Shown piece after piece: positions 1-5,578 of a stretch of DNA of 5,578 bases. Position 1 is the first letter of the stretch; every line of letters starts with the position of its first letter. The stretch comes from an uncultured Christensenellaceae bacterium (lineage in GTDB: Bacteria; Bacillota; Clostridia; Christensenellales; Aristaeellaceae), in NCBI GenBank assembly GCA_905236495.1, contig CAJOPV010000145.1, positions 1 to 5,578 on the forward strand, in the 5' to 3' direction. Below the pieces are notes generated by a model. That model saw only the letters and a list, made by a program, of their open reading frames with translations. It had not been told where the DNA came from and did not search any database. A program made the position numbers and the translations under genes.

Positions 1-30
1 CACAGAGCGCAAGCTCTGGTTTTCAGGGGC

Positions 31-59
31 TTGGGGGCGGAGCCCTCAACAAGCTTTTT
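31..59 (+). terminator. Possible weak terminator for plus-strand transcription arriving from the left
   Basis: An 8-bp stem (31..38 with 42..49, one G-U pair, loop GGA) is followed on the plus strand by CAAGC and a five-T run at 55..59. The five-base gap before the T-run weakens it. It could serve a convergent gene outside the window, or simply be one hairpin of the palindromic element. Confidence 0.25.
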
Positions 60-148
60 GCAATTCTGCAAGAATGGCATTGCTTGCGGCGATGCAAATG
101 TAGTACATTTGCCCTGCTTGCCGTGCGTATTACCGGTAATAAAGTAAT

Positions 149-197
149 AGAATCCGCTTCATTGAACGCTGTAATGATTCGATTGTTCAATGATTCT
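149..197 (-). terminator. Possible transcription terminator of the giant gene
   Basis: It begins 19 nt after the TAA stop. A 9-bp perfect inverted repeat (TCATTGAAC at 159..167, GTTCAATGA at 185..193) is extended by AGAATC/GATTCT arms with a bulge. On the minus strand it is followed by ATTACTTTATTACC, which is AT-rich but not a true U-tract, so the terminator call is weak. It may instead be part of the palindromic element. Confidence 0.35.
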
Positions 198-215
198 CCG
201 ATCCTGCGCCGGTCT

Positions 216-3200
216 TTAGTTTGCACGCTGCACGAACATGATTTCCGAAATGCACACGTCGGTGGGGAATTTGCTGCCCTTGAAGATTTCGTCGATGCGG
301 ATACGCACGCCGGTGACGTTCTGCACTCCCAGCATGTCGATCACCTTCCAATCCTTCCGGGCGCTGTCATCCTTCAAGCTCACATCCTTGAGCAGCTGAT
401 AATCACCGCTGCCCGCAAACCGGACGAAAATGGTCATTTTCTTCACCCGGCTGTTGCGGGTATACTGATCCTTGCCGTCGGTGATTTTCCAGAATCCGTT
501 TTTCATCCACAGTTCGTCCAGGGTGACGGGCCCGTCAAAATCAAAGTACAGATACACCTGCCCCAGGGGCGTCGTTTTGGTGGAGAACTGGAAGGAGGTG
601 GTTTCCTCCCCGTCGATCATGCGGAAGGGAGCGTAGGCGGTGGGGTCCTTGCTGCCCACGATATAGCTGGTGGCGTCCGCCCGGCTGATCGGCACCTGCA
701 TGCATCCCGCCTTGCCCGGAATGGGGAGCAAAGCAATGTTTTGCGGCGCTTGGGTGGGCACGGGCATGATGAGCGTGGGCGGCACTTCTGCATTCAACAG
801 AGCGTCAATCTGGTTCGGCGTTAAATATGTGTTGATATCAGGGGTCTTTTGGAAAATAAGGACGCCGTAATAAGGATTGCCCGTTATGTCGTACACTTCC
901 TCGATGCTGGTGTCCACCTCCAGCATGGCGATCTTGTTCAGCTTGTTATTCAGCAGCAGCAAACAGCAGAAATCATCGTCGTATACGGCCATAATCGAAT
1001 CGCTTCCCGTGTCTGCCGGGCCGGAAAAATGATACCGGCCCAGGGTCACATCCACCATCAGCTGGCCGTTCATGCGGCTGATTTGCAGCGCGGAAACCCC
1101 GTCGCCGTTCATTGCCGTCCAATACCCCAGCCAGTCGTCCTCCGTGGCCGCGGCGTCCTCCGGCGTCTGATACCACATATCCGCATACGTTGCTGGGTAG
1201 TAGGTGAAGCCCTGGGCGAAATAGCCCTGATACTCCGTGGCTTCTTCATCCTCCATGGTGGTGCCGCCGGTGAAAGTAAGGCGCAGCCCGCCGTCCGCCT
1301 GGCGGATCAAGGAACCGATCAGATGGCCGTATTGGCTTTCAAAGCGCATGCTGCCGTCCCCCTGGGGCGTCAGGGTGGCTTCATGGTCCCCCGCCGGCAG
1401 GAACAGGGCCTTGGCATGCAATGTGCCGTTGCCGTTGTTGGTGATGATCATTTCCGCCATGTCTTCCGCATAGGTCATCCAGTGACCTGTCCAGGCGGAC
1501 AGGTCCGGCGTGGCGGTGGGCACAGGCGTGGCGGTGGGCGCAGGGGTCGGCGCGGGCGACTCCGTTTGAACCGGGCCCGCCGGCGGCTCGGCAAACAGCG
1601 AATCCCGGATCTCCAGGGTATCCATGAACAGATTTCGGGCGTCGATCAGTTCCTCATCGGACTGGTTGAAAACGTTCATTTCCAGCAGCCTGTTTCCGGA
1701 AAGCGGAATATAGTACGAGAAGGATTCCAGGCCTGATCCGGTGGCAGGCGGGTAGTATATGCATTTGGCAGTATGCCCCGCGACGACCTCGTAGGATTCG
1801 ATGCCCCATGTAGATTTGCTTTTTTCCGCCCATGCCTGTTCCTCGGCGCTCTCCCCGTCAGGCACTTCTTCCACGCCGTAGCTGATGATGATCGGCTGTG
1901 CGGCGTTTTCCTTATAGAGCGTGCATCCGGACTGGAAAACCCGCCCGTCGTAATTGGTGAATCTCCCGTTCACTGTGAGTCCGAAGCTGTCCGGGAATTC
2001 AAAGGCAATCAGCCCGTCGTCATAGCGCAGATTGCCATTGGGCAGCCGGGAAACGTGTTTGGGCAGTTGGTCTGATGGCGTCGGGGTCGCCGTGGGCACG
2101 GGCGTGGCAGTGGAAGCGGCGACAGGGGTGAATGACAGGTTGCAGATGTACCGCCCCAAGGTGATGGACTTCCCTTTTTCCTGAGCGGGGGTATACAGAT
2201 CCAGCAAAATAGAGGCGGAGGAGATGGTCGTGACCTCTTTGCCGTCGACAGTGAAGGAGAAAAACAGGTGCGCGGACTCACCCGGCTCCAGCCAGCCGCG
2301 CTTCAGGGAGCCGTCGCTTTTCCGCATTTCGCCGATCACGTTGCTGCAGCGCTGGCTGTTGACTTCAGGCGCGAAGGTGAAATTCCCGCCGAAGGAAACG
2401 TTGTACCCGCCGACATTCATCTGCATGCTGGAGTTGTTGGTTACGCGGCAGAGGATGCCCGCCCGGCCGGTGACAAACTGATATGTACCCAGCGCCCGGA
2501 CGGAAACCAGCGAAGGATCCCCGGACAGTTCCTGCGGCGTGATGGTGCACAGGGGGGTGAAAAGGCTCTCGGCGGTCACCGCGGGATCCCAGTCCAGGAG
2601 CACATTCTCATACTCCCGGAACGCACCTCCGTGCCCCTCCGAGAGGCTGAACCATATATCCGTCATGTTCAGGTCGTCCGTGGTGCGGATGTCCAGGTCC
2701 TTCATGCTGAAAAGAAGGTCGCGGGTGATATCCGCGCCCGCGGGGAGCTCACCGATGAGAGTTTCATAAATCGACAGATCGTCCCTGCCCTGGAAAGCAA
2801 TGCTTAAGGGTTCGTGGAACCAGACCTGCGCATTGACATACACCGAAAGGTCCCGGCCGCTGTTGTTGCGCATGCGGAGGATATAGCCCGGGCCGTATTT
2901 CTGTTCTTTTCCCAGCAGGGAAAGCGTCCACAGATCATCGTCGATGAGCACCCGGCCTTCCATGGGAGGCGTGGCAACAGGGGCAGCGGTGGGGGCGGCT
3001 TGGTCCAGGCCGATCTTGGCCAAATCCCAGACGGAAGCGGGAATCTGGCTGTCCGGGTCGTCCAGGGGGCCGATATATTCATAATCGCCTTCAAGGCACG
3101 CCACCCAGGGAAGCATCGCGTCGTCCAGGGCGCTGAAAACAGTCAGGGAAAGCGAATGACCCACCGGGTCCTGAACGACGCCGGAATGGAGGAGCCCCTC

Positions 3201-5492
3201 GGAATAGTATTCCACGGTGATCTCGTCCACCGGATAAAAACCGCCCTGGAAAGCGACGGCCCTGCCGTTTCGTTCCATCGTTTGGATGGTTTGGTATTCT
3301 TCCCCGCCGCTGCCGGCCTGCTGATAAGCATACAGGCGGCTGTTCGCATCCTGTTTATTGACCCAAATCCCCGTCCAGTTCAATTCAAACTCCTCTTCCC
3401 CGGCTACGGGAATGGGCTCCAGATCGTAGGCGGGGGGATCGTTGGGATCGGCAAAGAAGCCCCAGCCGTCATCGAGCCGGGTCAGAGTAATGAATCGGGA
3501 ATAATCCTCCCATTCGCCGTATACGCCGCCGATTTCCCCCTGCACCTCTTCGGGGATAAAGTCGTTGGGCGTGCCGGGCAAAGTGAGCAGCAGATACTCC
3601 CCGCCGTAGAAAAGCGGCTCGTCATAAATGATGGTATCGCCGTATTCGCTCTGTGCCGTATCGCCGGGGGTTTGGGCGGTGGTCACCTCCTCCACCCACA
3701 GCCAGTACGCGTTGCCGTCAAACTCCACGGAGGAACTGAAATGGCCGGAGAAGCTCACCTCATAAACCGTATCAAAATCCGCATCGTAGTAATAGCCGCT
3801 GAAGGTGCCGTCGGGGTTGACTTTCAGCCGTCCTTCCCACGCCCCCGCCCCGGAGGCGGCCATCAGCGGCGTTTCGCTGAGGCGGGAGAAAAGCTGTCTG
3901 GTTTCTTCGTCAGACAGCGATATGGGATCGTCGTAGGGAATCCAGCCAAAGCGGGTCAAATCCGGGGGATTGTCGGTGGTGAAAAAGTACGTGCCGGCGT
4001 ATTGAGCGAAGCGCTCATACCGCGAAGTATCCACGTTCAGCCAGCCGAAATTCAGGTCGGCAAATATGTTGAATTCCAGCATGCCGGTATACCCGTCGAT
4101 GCGCATATCGGCGGGGAAGGGCTGCTCCAGCGTGTCAAAATACAGCAGTTCGTAATCTTCAGGCGGGAAATCGAAGGCGAAGGACAAATCCGGGGCGAAA
4201 TGGGCGTCCAGATGCAGCGTGCCGTCCCCGTTGGAGGTGATGTCCAGCACGGTTTCAGGGTTTTCGGTGTTGACCCAATGGCCCGCCCAGGCGTATTCCT
4301 GGCGAATAAAGGTGGCGGAACGATCCTGCCTGCTGCCGCCGAAGGAATTGCCGTCATAAGGATTGATCCACAGGTTGATTTCATCGCCGGTTCCGCTGTA
4401 GCTGATCACCGTTGCGTGCTCCGCGTTCAGATAGACCGCCCGGTGTCGGCTGTCTATCCCTGCGAAAACGGCGGTTTCCGTTTGGCCTGTGGCGGGAAAG
4501 TACAGCTGCATACTGCTGACGCCGTCCAGCGATTTGATTTCCATCTCGCACGCTTCGCCGCTGACGCTGGTCCATTTTCCTGCGTCGCTGTCGATCCATG
4601 AGGGGTGGGTTAAATCCCGCAGGGCTACGACGTCCTCGCCGCCGGCGAACTTCTTAAACTCGTCCATGATGGATTTTTGCTCTTTGATCCATTGGGTCAC
4701 GCAGGGCTCGTGGGCCTGCTGGCCGATACCGTCCAGAAATTGATATTCAAAGTTCAGGAGGAAGCCCTCCAGGGTGGACAGGGTGAAACTGTTCTGCGAA
4801 ATTTTTCCGGCGATTTCGGACAGAGAAATCTTCACCATCAAATCCCGGATCGCGTCCGCGGGGCCCTGGCTCAGCTGCTTGTCGTAATAGCCCGTGCCCA
4901 TGGCCATGGTGGAAAAATGCAGTTCGTTTTTCAGGTGAGCGTACACCAATTCCGCAGCGTCCGCATAGCTGACCAGCTTCCCGCCGTTGTTCTGCGCCCG
5001 CTCCATCACGTTCTCAATGGTTCCCAATTCAATGGCGTTGAGGGCGCTTTCGGCCTGGGCGTAAATGTAATCCTTGACGGACATGGGAGCGGTCAGTTTC
5101 AGCTTATCAATCATTGCGTTATAAGCCTCGTCCACGTACATTCCGGCCACGCCGCCCACCATTTTTCCCACGTCGCCCGTCAAAAAGCCCACCCCGATGT
5201 CGATGAGCGCGCCGGAAATATTGATGAAATAATCGTAGGTGAAATTATACGTTTTCGCCTTTGCCAGCTTGTCGCGGTAAAACTCTTTCCGGTTCCACTG
5301 ATAAATTCGGTATTGCTGGGCGGTAGGATGGGCGATAATCATGTCGTCGTACAGCGCCTGAGCGTAGCGCAGCAATTTGATTTCATCGGGTACGGTCTGC
5401 TGCGCCGCGCGCGCAGTGGGAACGAGCGCGTGAAGAGGCGCACAGACGGCGATCAAAACGATGAGCAGGCAAACGGTCAATAAACGCTTCAT
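216..5492 (-). CDS. Giant multi-domain secreted protein with C-terminal NADase-type glycan-binding domain
   Basis: The product has 1758 residues and unknown function. It begins with a Sec signal peptide: basic MKR, a hydrophobic core to about residue 20, and a probable cut after A27-R28-A29. Residues 30-300 are mostly helical, with a Gly-rich hydrophobic stretch at 94-119. Beta-rich modules follow: about 305-400; W402-A-G-H-W406; an S-G-A-G-A-W module (about 541-650); W706-T-G-I-W710. After a Pro/Thr linker (831-845) come two Ig-like beta domains (about 846-968 and 970-1120), a second linker (1124-1141), and a domain starting near FEFPDSF (about 1142-1297) that resembles PsbP/Mog1-like folds. 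A third linker (1302-1332) precedes modules at W1334 and W1454. The last domain (about 1602-1755) matches the NADase translocation/glycan-binding family. The ATG is chosen because GAGGAG lies 9 nt upstream and the signal peptide starts there. The frame stays open upstream to the window edge but has no ATG, GTG or TTG. There is no LPXTG, no C-terminal membrane segment, and cysteines C8 and C17 do not form a lipobox. I infer secretion or loose cell-surface attachment. Confidence 0.95.
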   Translation of the reverse strand: MKRLLTVCLLIVLIAVCAPLHALVPTARAAQQTVPDEIKLLRYAQALYDDMIIAHPTAQQYRIYQWNRKEFYRDKLAKAKTYNFTYDYFINISGALIDIGVGFLTGDVGKMVGGVAGMYVDEAYNAMIDKLKLTAPMSVKDYIYAQAESALNAIELGTIENVMERAQNNGGKLVSYADAAELVYAHLKNELHFSTMAMGTGYYDKQLSQGPADAIRDLMVKISLSEIAGKISQNSFTLSTLEGFLLNFEYQFLDGIGQQAHEPCVTQWIKEQKSIMDEFKKFAGGEDVVALRDLTHPSWIDSDAGKWTSVSGEACEMEIKSLDGVSSMQLYFPATGQTETAVFAGIDSRHRAVYLNAEHATVISYSGTGDEINLWINPYDGNSFGGSRQDRSATFIRQEYAWAGHWVNTENPETVLDITSNGDGTLHLDAHFAPDLSFAFDFPPEDYELLYFDTLEQPFPADMRIDGYTGMLEFNIFADLNFGWLNVDTSRYERFAQYAGTYFFTTDNPPDLTRFGWIPYDDPISLSDEETRQLFSRLSETPLMAASGAGAWEGRLKVNPDGTFSGYYYDADFDTVYEVSFSGHFSSSVEFDGNAYWLWVEEVTTAQTPGDTAQSEYGDTIIYDEPLFYGGEYLLLTLPGTPNDFIPEEVQGEIGGVYGEWEDYSRFITLTRLDDGWGFFADPNDPPAYDLEPIPVAGEEEFELNWTGIWVNKQDANSRLYAYQQAGSGGEEYQTIQTMERNGRAVAFQGGFYPVDEITVEYYSEGLLHSGVVQDPVGHSLSLTVFSALDDAMLPWVACLEGDYEYIGPLDDPDSQIPASVWDLAKIGLDQAAPTAAPVATPPMEGRVLIDDDLWTLSLLGKEQKYGPGYILRMRNNSGRDLSVYVNAQVWFHEPLSIAFQGRDDLSIYETLIGELPAGADITRDLLFSMKDLDIRTTDDLNMTDIWFSLSEGHGGAFREYENVLLDWDPAVTAESLFTPLCTITPQELSGDPSLVSVRALGTYQFVTGRAGILCRVTNNSSMQMNVGGYNVSFGGNFTFAPEVNSQRCSNVIGEMRKSDGSLKRGWLEPGESAHLFFSFTVDGKEVTTISSASILLDLYTPAQEKGKSITLGRYICNLSFTPVAASTATPVPTATPTPSDQLPKHVSRLPNGNLRYDDGLIAFEFPDSFGLTVNGRFTNYDGRVFQSGCTLYKENAAQPIIISYGVEEVPDGESAEEQAWAEKSKSTWGIESYEVVAGHTAKCIYYPPATGSGLESFSYYIPLSGNRLLEMNVFNQSDEELIDARNLFMDTLEIRDSLFAEPPAGPVQTESPAPTPAPTATPVPTATPDLSAWTGHWMTYAEDMAEMIITNNGNGTLHAKALFLPAGDHEATLTPQGDGSMRFESQYGHLIGSLIRQADGGLRLTFTGGTTMEDEEATEYQGYFAQGFTYYPATYADMWYQTPEDAAATEDDWLGYWTAMNGDGVSALQISRMNGQLMVDVTLGRYHFSGPADTGSDSIMAVYDDDFCCLLLLNNKLNKIAMLEVDTSIEEVYDITGNPYYGVLIFQKTPDINTYLTPNQIDALLNAEVPPTLIMPVPTQAPQNIALLPIPGKAGCMQVPISRADATSYIVGSKDPTAYAPFRMIDGEETTSFQFSTKTTPLGQVYLYFDFDGPVTLDELWMKNGFWKITDGKDQYTRNSRVKKMTIFVRFAGSGDYQLLKDVSLKDDSARKDWKVIDMLGVQNVTGVRIRIDEIFKGSKFPTDVCISEIMFVQRAN
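228..689 (-). other. NADase-type glycan-binding (translocation) domain, residues about 1602-1755 of the giant protein
   Basis: The visible family pattern is, in order: ADATS..., TAYAPFRMIDGEETTSFQFS (Y-x-P-x-x-x-IDG-x-x-T-[ST]-[WF]-x-F-S), LDELWMKNGFWK, the basic N-S-R-V-K-K-M segment, and a closing IDEIFKGSKFPTDVCISEIMF-like strand (I-D-E-[IV]-[YF]-K-G-S-K-[YF]...C-I-S-E-I). In Streptococcus pyogenes the related N-terminal domain of the NADase toxin binds glycans and is needed for its translocation. In commensal Firmicutes the domain is found at the end of secreted or zinc-ribbon proteins without NADase activity. No NADase catalytic domain is visible here, so I infer binding only. Confidence 0.75.
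825..1493 (-). repeat. Tandem pair of W-x-G-x-W beta modules (residues about 1334-1436 and 1454-1556)
   Basis: Two consecutive modules of about 100 residues each, starting WTGHW and WLGYW. The first shares ITxNGxGTLH with the module near residue 402. The second keeps the same order: opening W-x-G-x-W, a polar turn, L-x-I, then alternating strands, and ends before a short linker leading to the C-terminal glycan-binding domain. It carries adjacent cysteines C1509-C1510, unusual for a secreted domain. I infer that they are paralogous binding or spacer units. Confidence 0.55.
1503..1589 (-). repeat. Pro/Thr-rich linker with an 18-bp tandem repeat
   Basis: This encodes residues 1302-1330, including TPAPTATPVPTATP. 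On the plus strand GGCGTGGCGGTGGGCACA (1507..1524) is followed directly by a copy differing at one base (1525..1542), then a degenerate third unit (1543..1560). Flexible PT linkers separate the folded domains. The low-complexity repeat could vary in copy number by slippage without breaking frame, because the unit is six codons. Confidence 0.75.
2070..2123 (-). repeat. Pro/Thr-rich linker (residues 1124-1141)
   Basis: STATPVPTATPTPS separates the second Ig-like beta domain from the FEFPDSF domain. Its DNA shares the GTGGGCACGGGCGTGGC motif type with the longer linker at 1503..1589, so both probably arose from the same repeat. Related shorter linkers sit at residues 831-845 and 1571-1585. Confidence 0.65.
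3543..3872 (-). other. S-G-A-G-A-W beta module (residues about 541-650)
   Basis: The stretch SGAGAWEGRLKVNPDGTFSG, followed by a Y-x-D-x-D turn, VSFSGHF and a closing LLTLPGTP segment, resembles a module I recall from uncharacterised secreted proteins of Clostridia (SGAGAW...dGtFsG...Y...FsGkF...l.Pgtp). No catalytic residues are evident. Identification rests on memory of the pattern; no profile match was possible. A HMM search would settle it. Confidence 0.5.
4143..4289 (-). repeat. W-x-G-x-W beta module, copy 1 (residues about 402-450)
   Basis: The module opens WAGHW and continues to ITSNGDGTLH. It aligns without gaps to the module at residue 1334 (WTGHW...ITNNGNGTLH): by eye 12 of 26 residues are identical, and the distance from the first W to the final H is 25 in both. 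The DNA of the two copies has diverged clearly, so the duplication is old or the modules were acquired separately. The pattern recalls beta-barrel-like modules repeated in secreted Clostridia proteins; ligand unknown. Confidence 0.6.
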
Positions 5493-5501
5493 GGGTTCAT
5501 A

Positions 5502-5507
5502 CTCCTC
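5502..5507 (-). promoter_or_regulatory. Ribosome-binding site of the giant secreted protein gene
   Basis: GAGGAG on the minus strand, with 9 nt between it and the ATG at 5492..5490. This is a strong Shine-Dalgarno match at normal spacing and fixes the start. An earlier ATG at 5500..5498 is out of frame and reaches a TGA after two more codons, so it is not the start. Confidence 0.85.
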
Positions 5508-5529
5508 TTCGTATGTTAACGGAAAACAG

Positions 5530-5578
5530 TTATTTTTTTGCTTTATACCGATCCGCCAGGCTTTCCGGCTGGCTGGGG
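5530..5578 (-). CDS. Possible C-terminal end of an upstream gene (partial)
   Basis: On the minus strand one frame reads ...PSQPESLADRYKAKK and stops at TAA (5532..5530), 37 nt before the start of the giant gene. The lysine-rich charged tail looks like a natural protein C-terminus. If real, the gene enters from the right edge, and the short gap suggests co-transcription. A second frame (...PQPAGKPGGSV, stop at 5545..5543) is also open but less protein-like. Only 15 codons are visible, so the product cannot be identified, and the stretch could be non-coding. Confidence 0.35.
   Translation of the reverse strand, partial: PSQPESLADRYKAKK

Larger units (their letters stand above)
1..200. repeat. 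Palindrome-rich intergenic element (candidate REP/MITE-like repeat)
   Basis: The stretch behind the giant gene holds no convincing gene but at least five inverted repeats: (1) CAGAGC-GCAA-GCTCTG at 3..18; (2) an 8-bp stem with triloop GGA at 31..49; (3) ATTCT-GCA-AGAAT at 63..75; (4) GCAAATGTA-G-TACATTTGC at 94..112; (5) the perfect 14-bp palindrome TATTACCGGTAATA at 128..141. A larger inverted repeat (149..197) adjoins. The density is far above chance and the GGGCGGAGCCC-type hairpin resembles dispersed intergenic repeats of Clostridia. A 67-codon minus-strand reading frame from a GTG at 226 crosses it, but it has no good ribosome-binding site and its Arg/Ser/Pro-rich product looks spurious. 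Confidence 0.55.

Noticed and set aside
1..215. tRNA or other structured RNA in the hairpin-rich tail
   Set aside because: No cloverleaf, T-arm consensus or riboswitch core could be made out; the hairpins are independent simple stems.
23..226. Minus-strand 67-codon frame overlapping the end of the giant gene
   Set aside because: It starts at a GTG inside the giant gene, lacks a convincing ribosome-binding site, and is made almost entirely of the palindromic repeats.
2814..4601. Plus-strand open frame of 595 codons (and others at 84..824, 849..1736, 4677..5483)
   Set aside because: They lie antisense to the giant gene, whose signal peptide, ribosome-binding site and domain matches are clear. 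GC-rich codon use commonly leaves the opposite strand open. Their products show no recognisable domain.
5442..5492. Lipoprotein signal peptide using C17 or C8
   Set aside because: The residue before each cysteine is V (LIAVC, LLTVC), which does not fit a lipobox. An A-R-A signal peptidase I site lies at 27-29.
5493..5578. N-terminal extension of the giant protein, as the frame is open to the window edge
   Set aside because: The extension has no ATG, GTG or TTG codon, while the ATG at 5492 has a strong ribosome-binding site and opens a signal peptide.
5555..5578. Hairpin GCCAG...CTGGC near the right edge as a terminator
   Set aside because: The stem is only 5 bp, and on the minus strand it is followed by an A-run instead of T's. 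It may lie within the end of the upstream gene.

Overview
The window is dominated by one very large gene on the minus strand (216..5492). It encodes a 1758-residue protein that appears to be secreted and built from many beta-rich modules. The sequence suggests a Gram-positive anaerobe of the class Clostridia, perhaps a gut Christensenellales or Oscillospirales lineage. The grounds are a strong GAGGAG ribosome-binding site, GC-rich codon choice, Thr/Pro 'PTATP' linkers, repeated W-x-G-x-W beta modules, and a C-terminal domain like the translocation/glycan-binding domain of streptococcal NADase. The taxonomic placement is inference; no marker gene is present.

Layout on the minus strand, from right to left. 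Positions 5530..5578 may hold the last codons of an upstream gene. A 37-nt gap with a ribosome-binding site follows, then the large gene. Its product has these parts in order: signal peptide (1-29); mostly helical N-terminal region with a Gly-rich hydrophobic stretch (30-300); beta modules (about 300-830); a first Pro/Thr linker; two Ig-like beta domains (about 846-1120); a second linker; an alpha/beta 'FEFP' domain (about 1142-1297); a third linker; two more W-x-G-x-W modules (1334-1556); a fourth linker; and the NADase-type glycan-binding domain (about 1602-1755). I see no enzyme active-site motif, sortase signal, lipobox or C-terminal membrane anchor. The likeliest role is a secreted or wall-associated binding or adhesion-type protein, function unknown.

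Positions 1..215, downstream of the large gene, hold no convincing gene. They are packed with at least five separate inverted repeats and look like a dispersed palindromic intergenic element (REP/MITE-like), possibly also ending transcription. I found no RNA gene, CRISPR array, transposase or complete second gene. The most interesting points are the architecture of the large protein, in particular its unassigned N-terminal region joined to a toxin-type glycan-binding domain, and the palindrome cluster behind it.
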